A DNA stretch of 13,976 nucleotides from an uncultured Clostridia bacterium. GTDB taxonomy: Bacteria > Bacillota > Clostridia > Oscillospirales > Acutalibacteraceae. The DNA is taken from contig CAMMKL010000029.1 in assembly GCA_946497265.1 (NCBI GenBank), positions 1 through 13,976 on the forward strand, given 5' to 3'. The stretch's first letter is position 1. Each line of letters starts with the position of its first letter. Below the pieces are notes generated by a model. The model ran no database searches. It saw only the letters and a program-made list of their open reading frames with translations, and was not told the origin of the DNA. Made by a program: the position numbers and the translations under genes. Of the stretch, positions 6,764 through 13,099 are shown one piece after another.

Positions 6764-8046
6764 ATCCCATTCTCCTTTATCTGTCTGCAGCGTTTCATTC
6801 CCTCCGCAAAACATTCCACCATATGTTCCGCTAATTCAAATCCCAGCATCTGCCCGGCTTTTGGTAAACCGATCCCTACAATCTGGTGCTGTAGCAGGAT
6901 GTCCCGTTCTGCCGGCCCCAAATATAAATCAGGTTTGAGTAGCTCGTAGACTCCCGCCATAGCCGCAAGATTAGCCGACTGGGAAACATAGGGATTCATC
7001 CCCTGCTTCAAGATGACATCTTTATAGGCCGTATCCTCCTCTTCAAACTCCTTTGCCTGGATCAATAGGGGTTCCATCCCCAGCTCCGCAAAGAAAGAGG
7101 CCAACACGAAGGGTTCCACCGCCGAATTCCCCAATATAAAGGAACCTTTGTCCAACAGCTCCCTGTTTTCTTCAATCTTTTCTTTAAGCTTCTTTTTCTT
7201 CCCTTCGACCTCTTCCGGCATCGGCTTGCCCAGCAACTCAAACAGCATTTTGTACCCTTCTTCAATCTCTGCCGGACGGCACCGGTCATAAAAGGAAACC
7301 CAAGGGATCCCAAAGCGCCGTTCCATCTCTTTCGCCAGCAAAAGCCCCTGTTTGCTGCACACCACATTCAGTTTTGCCGCCGGAGCCTTCTTCATCTCTT
7401 CCAAGCTGCAATCGGAAGGCAGAGAAAGCCGCACCCTGACGCCAGCCGCGTTTAAAAAGCTTGCCAACTCGCTGTTTCCGGCTTTTTTCCCCAGAAGGTT
7501 TACTCCTTCCTCCTGTACGCACGGCTCCATCATCTTTGCGCAGGCCGCCCATACGTTCTGTATGCCGGAAAGATGCCCGTCGCAGCGGAAATGATCTGTA
7601 TGAACCGTTAAAAAGGGGATGTTATAGGCGTTCCACAGGCCGTCCGCCACAGAGTCAATATCTTCCCCCGTCATCTCCGGCACACAGGTTGTTATCAGGA
7701 ACACCGCCTCCGGCGCATATTCCTTTACCAGTTCTTCCACAGCCTTTTTCAGTTTATCCTGGCAGCCAAAGGTCACGTCGTGCTTGTCCATTACAAAAGA
7801 CAGGCATCTTCCATCCAGGCCGCCGTATTCCCCGTAGACCAAAGAAAGGCTTTTCGTATAGTAGGTACATTCCTCCGTCCCAATCACCAGCATCACCGCG
7901 TTTTTCATCTGCCGCACCGTAATCGCCGCCCCGAACAGCGGGCAGTGTGTTCCCGGATAGGTAACCCAGGATAGGGGCATAATGTCCCTGCGCCCGTTCA
8001 CCTCCGAAAGCCTTTTGACATGGCCTAAAATTGTTTTTTCCTGCAT
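6760..8046 (-). CDS. Nitrogenase component 1-like subunit, NifD-like
   Basis: 428 residues, shorter than true NifD (~480-490). Three cysteines sit where component-1 proteins bind the P-cluster or a [4Fe-4S] cluster: Cys35 in GTHCPLFGA, Cys60 in GTEECTYYTK (25 residues on) and Cys121 in LITTCVPEMTGEDI. Further on LNVVC (226-230) and GIPW (246-249) match LNLVHC...GIPW of NifD, placing Cys230 at the FeMo-cofactor ligand Cys275. I see no His at the place of His442 in the region after KPDL (371-374). Start: GGGAGG overlapping the ATPase stop codon, 2 bases between stop and ATG. It follows an importer operon and overlaps the NifK-like gene by 4 bp. Inferred role: catalytic half of a nitrogenase-like reductase, not a nitrogen-fixing enzyme. 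Confidence 0.88.
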   Translation of the reverse strand: MQEKTILGHVKRLSEVNGRRDIMPLSWVTYPGTHCPLFGAAITVRQMKNAVMLVIGTEECTYYTKSLSLVYGEYGGLDGRCLSFVMDKHDVTFGCQDKLKKAVEELVKEYAPEAVFLITTCVPEMTGEDIDSVADGLWNAYNIPFLTVHTDHFRCDGHLSGIQNVWAACAKMMEPCVQEEGVNLLGKKAGNSELASFLNAAGVRVRLSLPSDCSLEEMKKAPAAKLNVVCSKQGLLLAKEMERRFGIPWVSFYDRCRPAEIEEGYKMLFELLGKPMPEEVEGKKKKLKEKIEENRELLDKGSFILGNSAVEPFVLASFFAELGMEPLLIQAKEFEEEDTAYKDVILKQGMNPYVSQSANLAAMAGVYELLKPDLYLGPAERDILLQHQIVGIGLPKAGQMLGFELAEHMVECFAEGMKRCRQIKENGI

Positions 8047-8048
8047 AT

Positions 8049-8864
8049 TTACCTCCCAGCCCCGGCTGGAGCCTTTCCTGTTAAGCTTTCATAGATAATC
8101 GTCGGGCAGTTTCGACCCGGCAACCGGACAATCCGGCTTTTTACGGAGTAAACCTGTTCAATCAGCTCTTCCGTAATCACTTCCAGGGGGGCTCCCGCCG
8201 CCACTTTTTTTCCGTCTTTCATCACTACCACCTGGTCGCTTACTTCCATGGCCTGTTCTATGTCATGGAGCACCATGATGATGGCAATGTCCAGCCGTTC
8301 CTTCAGATCCTTTACGAGCTGCATGATTTCCATCTGGTGCGCAATATCCAGATATGTGGTCGGTTCATCCAAAAACAGGAACTGGGGCTTTTGTGCCAAT
8401 GCGGTAGCTATCCAGGCGCGCTGCCGTTCGCCGCCGGAAAGGCTGCGTACTTTCCGGCCGGCCATCCCTTCCACCGATGCGGCTTTCATCGCCCACTGGA
8501 CGATCTCCAAATCCTCCCGGGATTCCCCCTGATACCATTTCTGGTAAGGCATCCTTCCATAAGAAACCAAATCTTTTACGGTAATATCCTCCGGTGTAAT
8601 TTGATGCTGGGATAAAATCGATATTTTTTGTGCCAATTCTTTGGTAGGCATCTCGTGGATTTCCCGGCCTTCTAAAAGGATCCAGCCGCCTCTGCATTTT
8701 AAAATACGTGTCATCGCCTTTAGCAGAGTGGATTTTCCACACCCATTGGGGCCGATTAAGGTTGTTACGCCACCGGGTTTCAGCTGCAAATCCATCCCTT
8801 TTACAATAATGCGCTCGTCGTATCCAACTTCCAGCTCTTTTACAACTATTTCTTTGCAGTCCAT
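8049..8864 (-). CDS. ABC importer ATPase, FecE/BtuD type
   Basis: 271 residues. Walker A GPNGCGKST (38-46), Q-loop at Gln86, signature LSGGERQ (142-148), Walker B FLFLDEPTTYLD (162-173) with catalytic Glu167, switch His200. The sequence is typical of ATPases that power type II importers for iron-siderophores, haem, cobamides or, in the MolBC-A case, molybdate and tungstate. GAGGAG lies before ATG; the permease stop is 28 bp upstream. It works with the permease and lipoprotein encoded just before it. The location between importer genes and the component-1 genes, all in one operon, suggests that import and reduction belong to one pathway. Confidence 0.94.
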   Translation of the reverse strand: MDCKEIVVKELEVGYDERIIVKGMDLQLKPGGVTTLIGPNGCGKSTLLKAMTRILKCRGGWILLEGREIHEMPTKELAQKISILSQHQITPEDITVKDLVSYGRMPYQKWYQGESREDLEIVQWAMKAASVEGMAGRKVRSLSGGERQRAWIATALAQKPQFLFLDEPTTYLDIAHQMEIMQLVKDLKERLDIAIIMVLHDIEQAMEVSDQVVVMKDGKKVAAGAPLEVITEELIEQVYSVKSRIVRLPGRNCPTIIYESLTGKAPAGAGR

Positions 8865-8892
8865 TTTACTCCTCTTCCTGTATGTAGGCCGC

Positions 8893-9894
8893 TTATTTTT
8901 TCCTCCCTCTTCTCAGAAGGAACAGGAAAAACGGCCCTCCCAGAATGGCCATGATAATTCCTAGGGGAATTTCCATCGGCGCCACAATCGTCCTCCCCAG
9001 CGTATCGGCAAACAGTACCACACAGGCCCCAATCACCATGCAGGTAGGCATCATTACCCGATGGTTAGACCCCACCAGTAACCTTGTGATATGCGGCACC
9101 ACCAATCCTACAAACCCGATCATCCCCACCACTGATACCGTGGCGGCGGCTAGAAAAGCCCCTACACCGGAAAGCAGGATGCGCATCCCATTGACGCGCA
9201 TCCCCAGATTTTTTGCCATGTCGTCCCCCAGCTGCAGCGCGTTGGCCGGCTTGATGCATAGCAGGGCCAGCACCAGCCCGATTCCCGCGTACAATCCCAA
9301 CAGGCGCACATCGCTCCACGATACGGCCGCCATGCTGCCGTTCATCCAGGATAGTACCCCCTGAAGATTGTCCGCGTTTAACAGTGTTAGGAAAGAAGAA
9401 ACCGCCCCCAGCATCGCGTTAATAGCGGTTCCCGCCAGAATGATGCGGGTAGGCTCCACCCCCCGTTTCCAAGCCATCAGATAGATCATCAGGCATGCGG
9501 CGGCAGATCCCAGGAAAGCCAGAAGCGGCAGTGAACTGGTCCAGGTTGGCACCATCAGAAATACCACCGTTGCCACCACGCTGGCCCCGGAGGACACCCC
9601 GATAATTCCCGGATCTGCCAGCGGATTCTGCATGACAGCCTGCAGCAGCGTTCCCGCCGCTGCCAGGCACATGCCAACCACAATCGCCAAAATTACCCTC
9701 GGTAGACGGAGATTGACAATGATGGTATGTATCGTACTGGACGGATCAAAGATGGATTCCAGAATTTCCGACGTACTGTAAGAAACACTGCCGATGCGCA
9801 GCGCCACGACGGACAGCACCGCCAATATTCCCAGGCTTACCAGGAACACCAGCCCAATCCGGAACATTCCGACTTTCTTTTCACCTTTTCCCAT
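8893..9894 (-). CDS. ABC importer permease, FecCD/BtuC family
   Basis: 333 residues, hydrophobic throughout, about ten membrane segments expected. Family motifs: NLRLPRVILAIVVG (61-74), GTLLQAVMQNPLADPGIIGV (81-100), GFVGLVVPHITRLLVG (265-280) and the C-terminal MEIPLGIIMAILGGPFF. The VVPHI region is near the part that couples to the ATPase in BtuC-type proteins. The gene starts 12 bp after the lipoprotein stop, with GGGG upstream of ATG. An internal ATG nine codons on is possible but has a weaker ribosome site. The substrate is not fixed by the permease sequence. Confidence 0.94.
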   Translation of the reverse strand: MGKGEKKVGMFRIGLVFLVSLGILAVLSVVALRIGSVSYSTSEILESIFDPSSTIHTIIVNLRLPRVILAIVVGMCLAAAGTLLQAVMQNPLADPGIIGVSSGASVVATVVFLMVPTWTSSLPLLAFLGSAAACLMIYLMAWKRGVEPTRIILAGTAINAMLGAVSSFLTLLNADNLQGVLSWMNGSMAAVSWSDVRLLGLYAGIGLVLALLCIKPANALQLGDDMAKNLGMRVNGMRILLSGVGAFLAAATVSVVGMIGFVGLVVPHITRLLVGSNHRVMMPTCMVIGACVVLFADTLGRTIVAPMEIPLGIIMAILGGPFFLFLLRRGRKK

Positions 9895-9906
9895 AAATCT
9901 GCCCCA

Positions 9907-10977
9907 TTATAAATTCGGAAGAGTTTCCATCAGGTACTCATAGCATTGGAAGATCCCAAGGCCGGTGGTTCCGGGATAGTCGTCTGTTCCCAGATAAAGG
10001 ATCTTCTGGTTCTTCACAGCATCCACGCTGCCCCACACCGCTGCATTCTCGGTAAATTCTTTTTCCAAGTCCGACTGGAAATCCGCCGTGGGATAAATCA
10101 TACCCGCGCCCGCGCCAGTAGGCTGCGCCACAATCATTGGAGGATTCTGTTCCACAATGACTTCACTGCTGATCTGCAGTGTTCCGCTTCCCATCACGCT
10201 TTCCAGGCCGTCAATGGAATCCGTCATGTTGACAAACCCTAACGATTCCATGATTTGCCCCAGGGTGGTATCGCTGCCATTGGTATAGGTGAAGGGGCAG
10301 TCCAGCAAAATCATCATTTTCTGTCCCTGCAGGTCGGCGTTTTCCTTCTTCCAGGTTTCTATGGACGCTTCCAGCTCATCAAAGCGTTTTAGGATTGCAT
10401 TCATTTCCTCCACGCGGCCAAAGCCGTTCCCATAAAGCTCTACCTGCTCTTTTGTATCTTCCATCGCCCCGTTATCCATGGATGAAGTCACGGTATAATA
10501 AACCGGTATCCCCTTTTCCTCAAAAAACGTACCATAGGCTTCCCTTTTCCCTACAGACATGATGATCATGTCCGGTTCCATAGCGATAATTCCCTCCGTA
10601 TCCATGCTGTTTGCGGAGAAGGGCAGCCGTTCCGCTTCCAGGTCTTTTGTCCATTCCTGGCTTTCGTCAATGGTATTTGGGACTGCGAGCAGTGGTACGC
10701 CCAACTCGTGCAGAATTTCCGTAGGCCCTAATGTCATCACGACAATCCGTTCCGGCATTTCCTCCATGCGAAATTCTTCCGGCAGCCCATACTGTTCCTG
10801 AGCCTCTTCGGAATACGGAAGCACCACGCCTTGAGCGGTTTCTGCCGGTTCTGATTGTGACGCCGTGCTTTCGGTTGCGGGTGAAGTCCCGTTTTCCGCC
10901 GGGTTCGCACACCCCGTCAATCCCGCAAACATCATCATGCAGGCGCATATGGCAGATAAAAATTTTTTCTGAAACAT
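9907..10977 (-). CDS. Class III substrate-binding lipoprotein (Fe-siderophore/B12/haem/molybdate type)
   Basis: 356 residues. Signal peptide with lipobox LTGC and lipidated Cys23, a Ser/Thr/Glu-rich linker to about 50, then a periplasmic-binding-protein-2 (PF01497-like) fold: RIVVMTLGPTEILHELG (77-93) starts the first lobe, EGIIAMEPDMIIMS (128-141) follows, and a helix-rich backbone around 185-215 joins the lobes. The second lobe includes GQIMESLGFVN (240-250). GGAGG lies 7 bases before ATG. It captures the substrate outside the membrane for the permease next in the operon. It is placed directly after the nifH-like gene (39-bp gap). Ligand candidates are iron chelates, cobamides, haem or other tetrapyrroles, or molybdate; sequence alone does not decide. 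Confidence 0.93.
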   Translation of the reverse strand: MFQKKFLSAICACMMMFAGLTGCANPAENGTSPATESTASQSEPAETAQGVVLPYSEEAQEQYGLPEEFRMEEMPERIVVMTLGPTEILHELGVPLLAVPNTIDESQEWTKDLEAERLPFSANSMDTEGIIAMEPDMIIMSVGKREAYGTFFEEKGIPVYYTVTSSMDNGAMEDTKEQVELYGNGFGRVEEMNAILKRFDELEASIETWKKENADLQGQKMMILLDCPFTYTNGSDTTLGQIMESLGFVNMTDSIDGLESVMGSGTLQISSEVIVEQNPPMIVAQPTGAGAGMIYPTADFQSDLEKEFTENAAVWGSVDAVKNQKILYLGTDDYPGTTGLGIFQCYEYLMETLPNL

Positions 10978-11016
10978 ACATATTCCTCCATTTTCATGAT
11001 TCCTACCGTTTTTTAA

Positions 11017-11763
11017 TTAACCTTCTACCATCAGCCTTGCCAGCCGGCTGTATGGTTCTTTCATAGCGGAATGCTCCATGGCTTCAAACACCGTGCACCC
11101 TAAGTTTTCCGCATATTGAATATCCGCACACCGTGGTATGATCTCAACGATCCTGGTACCGATTTCTTCGCAGGCTTTCTCTACTATTTTCGCCTCATTT
11201 TCCAAATTTTTAGAGTTTAGAATCAGGCCCCTTAATTTTGCATAGCCTCTGGAGCCGAAATTCCCAATTGCCGACGCAATATTATTGGCCGCGTAAAGGC
11301 TCATCATTTCTCCGGAAGACACTATATATACATCTTCCGCATACCCGCCCCGTATCGGCATGGCGAAACCGCCGCAGACCACATCTCCCAGAACGTCATA
11401 AAGCACCACATCCGGCTGATGGAGTTCAAACGCCTTGAGTTCTTCCAGCTTTTCAAAAGCGGAAATAATCCCTCTGCCGGCACATCCCACTCCAGGGGTA
11501 GGGCCGCCGGATTCCACACATAAAATGCCGTAATACCCTTCAAACACAATGTCCTCCAGGGTAAGCTCATCGCCCTTTTTCCGAATCTGGTCCAGTACCG
11601 TAGGCACCCTCCGGCCTTTCATCAGATTTTTTGTAGAATCCGCTTTGGGATCACAGCCAATCTGCATGACCTTATAACCCAACTGCGCCATGGCGGCCGA
11701 AACATTGGAGGTGGTCGTGGATTTCCCGATACCGCCTTTGCCGTAAATTGCAATTTTGCGCAT
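11017..11763 (-). CDS. NifH-like Fe protein (P-loop ATPase, electron donor)
   Basis: 248 residues, some 30-45 shorter than true NifH, mainly at the C-terminus. Walker A GKGGIGKS (8-15), switch I CDPKADST (37-44), [15 protein letters not shown] (84-98) with [4Fe-4S] ligand Cys94, and [16 protein letters not shown] (123-138) with Cys130. Arg97 stands at the position used for ADP-ribosylation in nitrogenase. The protein should form a dimer holding one [4Fe-4S] cluster between subunits and pass electrons with ATP hydrolysis to the component-1-like pair encoded at the end of the operon. First gene of the operon; AAAGGAG precedes ATG. The family includes NifH, BchL/ChlL, BchX, CfbC and MarH; the gene order here matches none of their usual clusters that I know. 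Confidence 0.92.
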   Translation of the reverse strand: MRKIAIYGKGGIGKSTTTSNVSAAMAQLGYKVMQIGCDPKADSTKNLMKGRRVPTVLDQIRKKGDELTLEDIVFEGYYGILCVESGGPTPGVGCAGRGIISAFEKLEELKAFELHQPDVVLYDVLGDVVCGGFAMPIRGGYAEDVYIVSSGEMMSLYAANNIASAIGNFGSRGYAKLRGLILNSKNLENEAKIVEKACEEIGTRIVEIIPRCADIQYAENLGCTVFEAMEHSAMKEPYSRLARLMVEG

Positions 11764-11784
11764 CCGCTTCTCCTTTCCTGTCTA

Positions 11785-11813
11785 TTGACAACCCTTCGTC
11801 CGGACTTTATAAT
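11785..11813 (+). promoter_or_regulatory. Consensus promoter reading toward the AraC-type regulator
   Basis: Perfect TTGACA (11785-11790), exactly 17 bases, perfect TATAAT (11808-11813) on the plus strand. Transcription would start near 11820 and give a ~138-base leader. Such a full match suggests strong basal activity that must be checked by a repressor, perhaps the regulator itself. Confidence 0.85.
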
Positions 11814-11828
11814 ATTTTCAAAGGGTTG
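11789..11828. repeat. Inverted repeat bracketing the regulator's promoter
   Basis: 8-bp arms CAACCCTT (11789-11796) and AAGGGTTG (11821-11828), 24 bases apart. The left arm abuts the -35 box and the right arm covers the likely start site, so a bound protein would block the araC promoter. The arms also lie in the predicted nifH-like leader RNA. Confidence 0.65.
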
Positions 11829-11829
11829 A

Positions 11830-11843
11830 TTAGTTGTCACTAA
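11830..11843. repeat. Short dyad between the two facing promoters
   Basis: TTAGT-TGTC-ACTAA (11830-11843), directly next to the larger inverted repeat and near the predicted start site of the nifH-like operon. Candidate operator; short arms keep confidence low. Confidence 0.4.
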
Positions 11844-11852
11844 CCAAAAGCG

Positions 11853-11881
11853 ATTATAGCACACATCAATCCCTGAAACAT
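11853..11881 (-). promoter_or_regulatory. Likely promoter of the nifH-like operon (extended -10, weak -35)
   Basis: On the minus strand TGCTATAAT, an extended -10 with a perfect TATAAT (11853-11858). The -35 position (about 11876-11881) has no good match and falls in a dyad, as expected for an activator-dependent promoter. Start near 11846 gives an ~80-base leader. Confidence 0.6.
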
Positions 11882-11895
11882 TAAAATATTTCAGG
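11872..11895. repeat. 24-bp imperfect palindrome over the -35 region of the nifH-like promoter
   Basis: Arms CCTGAAACATT and AATATTTCAGG with a 2-base centre and one mismatched pair. It overlaps the missing -35 box of the minus-strand promoter, a normal place for an activator, and lies in the leader of the regulator's transcript. Confidence 0.65.
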
Positions 11896-11957
11896 ATAAC
11901 TTTAAAATTCTTCTTTTTCTTGTTTCTCCTGTTATCGGATGATAGAAAGGAATGCAC

Positions 11958-12668
11958 ATGGGCAGTCTTCAGCAAATCTATATGGACAACCGTTTTCTGG
12001 ATATCCTGTATAATCACAAGTGCATCTGTGAAACACTTCTCAAAAGCGGCTACAATTCCGCCTCAGAGATCCTATACAACCGCGCTTCTTCTTTAACGCA
12101 TCTGGAAAAACATGAGAACATCTGTGAATTGCGCTGTATTTTCCTGAATTCGCTAAACAAGAGCCTTTATAACTTTATTCTTTTCACATGGGACATATCC
12201 TTGGCGCAGTGTTGTTTTGAAAATAAAACCATCTCCCATTTATTTGACAATGAGGCTCGTTTCCTTCTAGCTGGAGAGAAAATTCTGGAATCTTACGCCA
12301 AATTGATTTGTTCCAACAAGCCGAAATCCTCCCATGTAGAACAGGCCTGCCGTTATATTGACGCCCATTTAGAAGAAGAACTCACCCTAGCCTCGGTAGC
12401 ACAGAATGTATTTGTCAGCAAATCGTATCTATCCCAAATGTTCAAAGAACATCTGGGTCAGAATTTTACGGAATATGTCAACTCTCAGCGGCTCATCAAA
12501 GCCCGCCGCCTTCTGCTCACCACGGATCTAAAAATTGATGAAATCGCAGAAGCCTGCGGTTTCTTTTCCTCCACCTATTTCTCCACAGTCTTTAAAAAGA
12601 ATACGCATCTGACGCCCCGCATGTTCCGCCAGCGTCATTATGGAACTCCGACGAATGCGTGCCTATAA
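11958..12668 (+). CDS. AraC-family transcriptional regulator of the nitrogenase-like operon
   Basis: 236 residues from ATG at 11958, chosen because AAAGGA is 6 bases upstream; an ATG at 11952 is too close to that site. Residue numbers here count from 11952. The C-terminal ~110 residues are a double helix-turn-helix: VEQACRYIDAHLEEELTLAS (129-148), FVSKSYLSQMFKEHLGQNF, RLIKARRLL, then IDEIAEACGFFSSTYFSTVF (195-214) and LTPRMFRQ. The N-terminal ~120 residues match no domain I recognise and are rich in cysteine (24, 26, 58, 62, 87, 88, 120), so metal or redox sensing is possible. It is transcribed away from the nifH-like gene, with facing promoters between them, which makes it the likely local regulator. 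The ligand is unknown. Confidence 0.9.
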   Translation: MGSLQQIYMDNRFLDILYNHKCICETLLKSGYNSASEILYNRASSLTHLEKHENICELRCIFLNSLNKSLYNFILFTWDISLAQCCFENKTISHLFDNEARFLLAGEKILESYAKLICSNKPKSSHVEQACRYIDAHLEEELTLASVAQNVFVSKSYLSQMFKEHLGQNFTEYVNSQRLIKARRLLLTTDLKIDEIAEACGFFSSTYFSTVFKKNTHLTPRMFRQRHYGTPTNACL

Positions 12669-12740
12669 ACTTTCTCGTTGCATCCCCTACTAAGTGCTGT
12701 ATGCCCATACCGCAGAAATTGTAATTGCCATGTTCGTATT

Positions 12741-12762
12741 GTTAAGGGGCCTTACCCTTAAC
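12741..12762. repeat. 8-bp perfect inverted repeat after the regulator gene
   Basis: GTTAAGGG/CCCTTAAC (12741-12748 and 12755-12762) with a 6-base loop, ~75 bp past the AraC-type stop codon. There is no following T-run on either side, so it would be a weak terminator at best. Confidence 0.6.
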
Positions 12763-12885
12763 CGATCGGATCACAATAAATAAGCCGCCAATTTTCTCAC
12801 CGATATGCATTCCGAAATCGTTGTTCACATGTATAACAGGGGGCAACGTCTATGTATCCCCTCATTCTCTCCGTTTTCCATCGGC

Positions 12886-12944
12886 ATTAGCCGAGTAGTA
12901 ACCATATACCAATGCATAGGCAATCCCTATGGCCCTCGGCTAAT
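12886..12944. repeat. Nested inverted repeat, possible structured RNA
   Basis: Outer perfect 10-bp stem ATTAGCCGAG/CTCGGCTAAT (12886-12895, 12935-12944). The 39-base loop contains an inner CATAGG/CCTATG hairpin (12915-12920, 12926-12931). No U-tract follows. No known RNA family recognised. Confidence 0.55.
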
Positions 12945-12966
12945 TAGGTCCCATATCCGCAGCTGG

Positions 12967-13008
12967 TAAAAACGAAGAAGACGAAGTCCCGGTACAGACT
13001 CCGTCTTC
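12967..13008 (-). terminator. Terminator of the collagen-like gene
   Basis: Minus-strand stem GAAGACG/CGTCTTC extended past one mismatch by AGTC/GACT, an 8-base loop, then TTCGTTTTT. It lies ~90 bp beyond the collagen-like stop codon. Confidence 0.75.
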
Positions 13009-13099
13009 CCACTGATTTCATTTTTGCAGCCGCAAATCACCATACCGCTATTTAGGCGGTGCACGGCTCCTATCATAATCTTAAAAAACTTAAAACATT

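Larger units (their letters stand above)
12669..13099. other. Gene-free, hairpin-rich interval
   Basis: 430 bp without a supported ORF. It contains several inverted repeats: 12741-12762, a long one at 12886-12944, a terminator at 12967-13008, and ACCGC/GCGGT around 13046-13062 within a larger AGCCG/CGGCT frame. The last two probably belong to the 3' end of the collagen-like gene. The first two are unexplained. Confidence 0.6.

Noticed and set aside
6760..6814. Longer start of the NifK-like gene at 6814
   Set aside because: No Shine-Dalgarno at suitable distance, and the 17 extra residues overlap the NifD-like gene; the ATGA overlap start at 6763 has AAGGAG.
5519..11763. A nitrogen-fixing nitrogenase operon
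   Set aside because: No nifB, nifE, nifN or nifV in the window, NifH and component-1 subunits are short, the NifK-like cluster cysteines are missing and no His442-like residue is visible.
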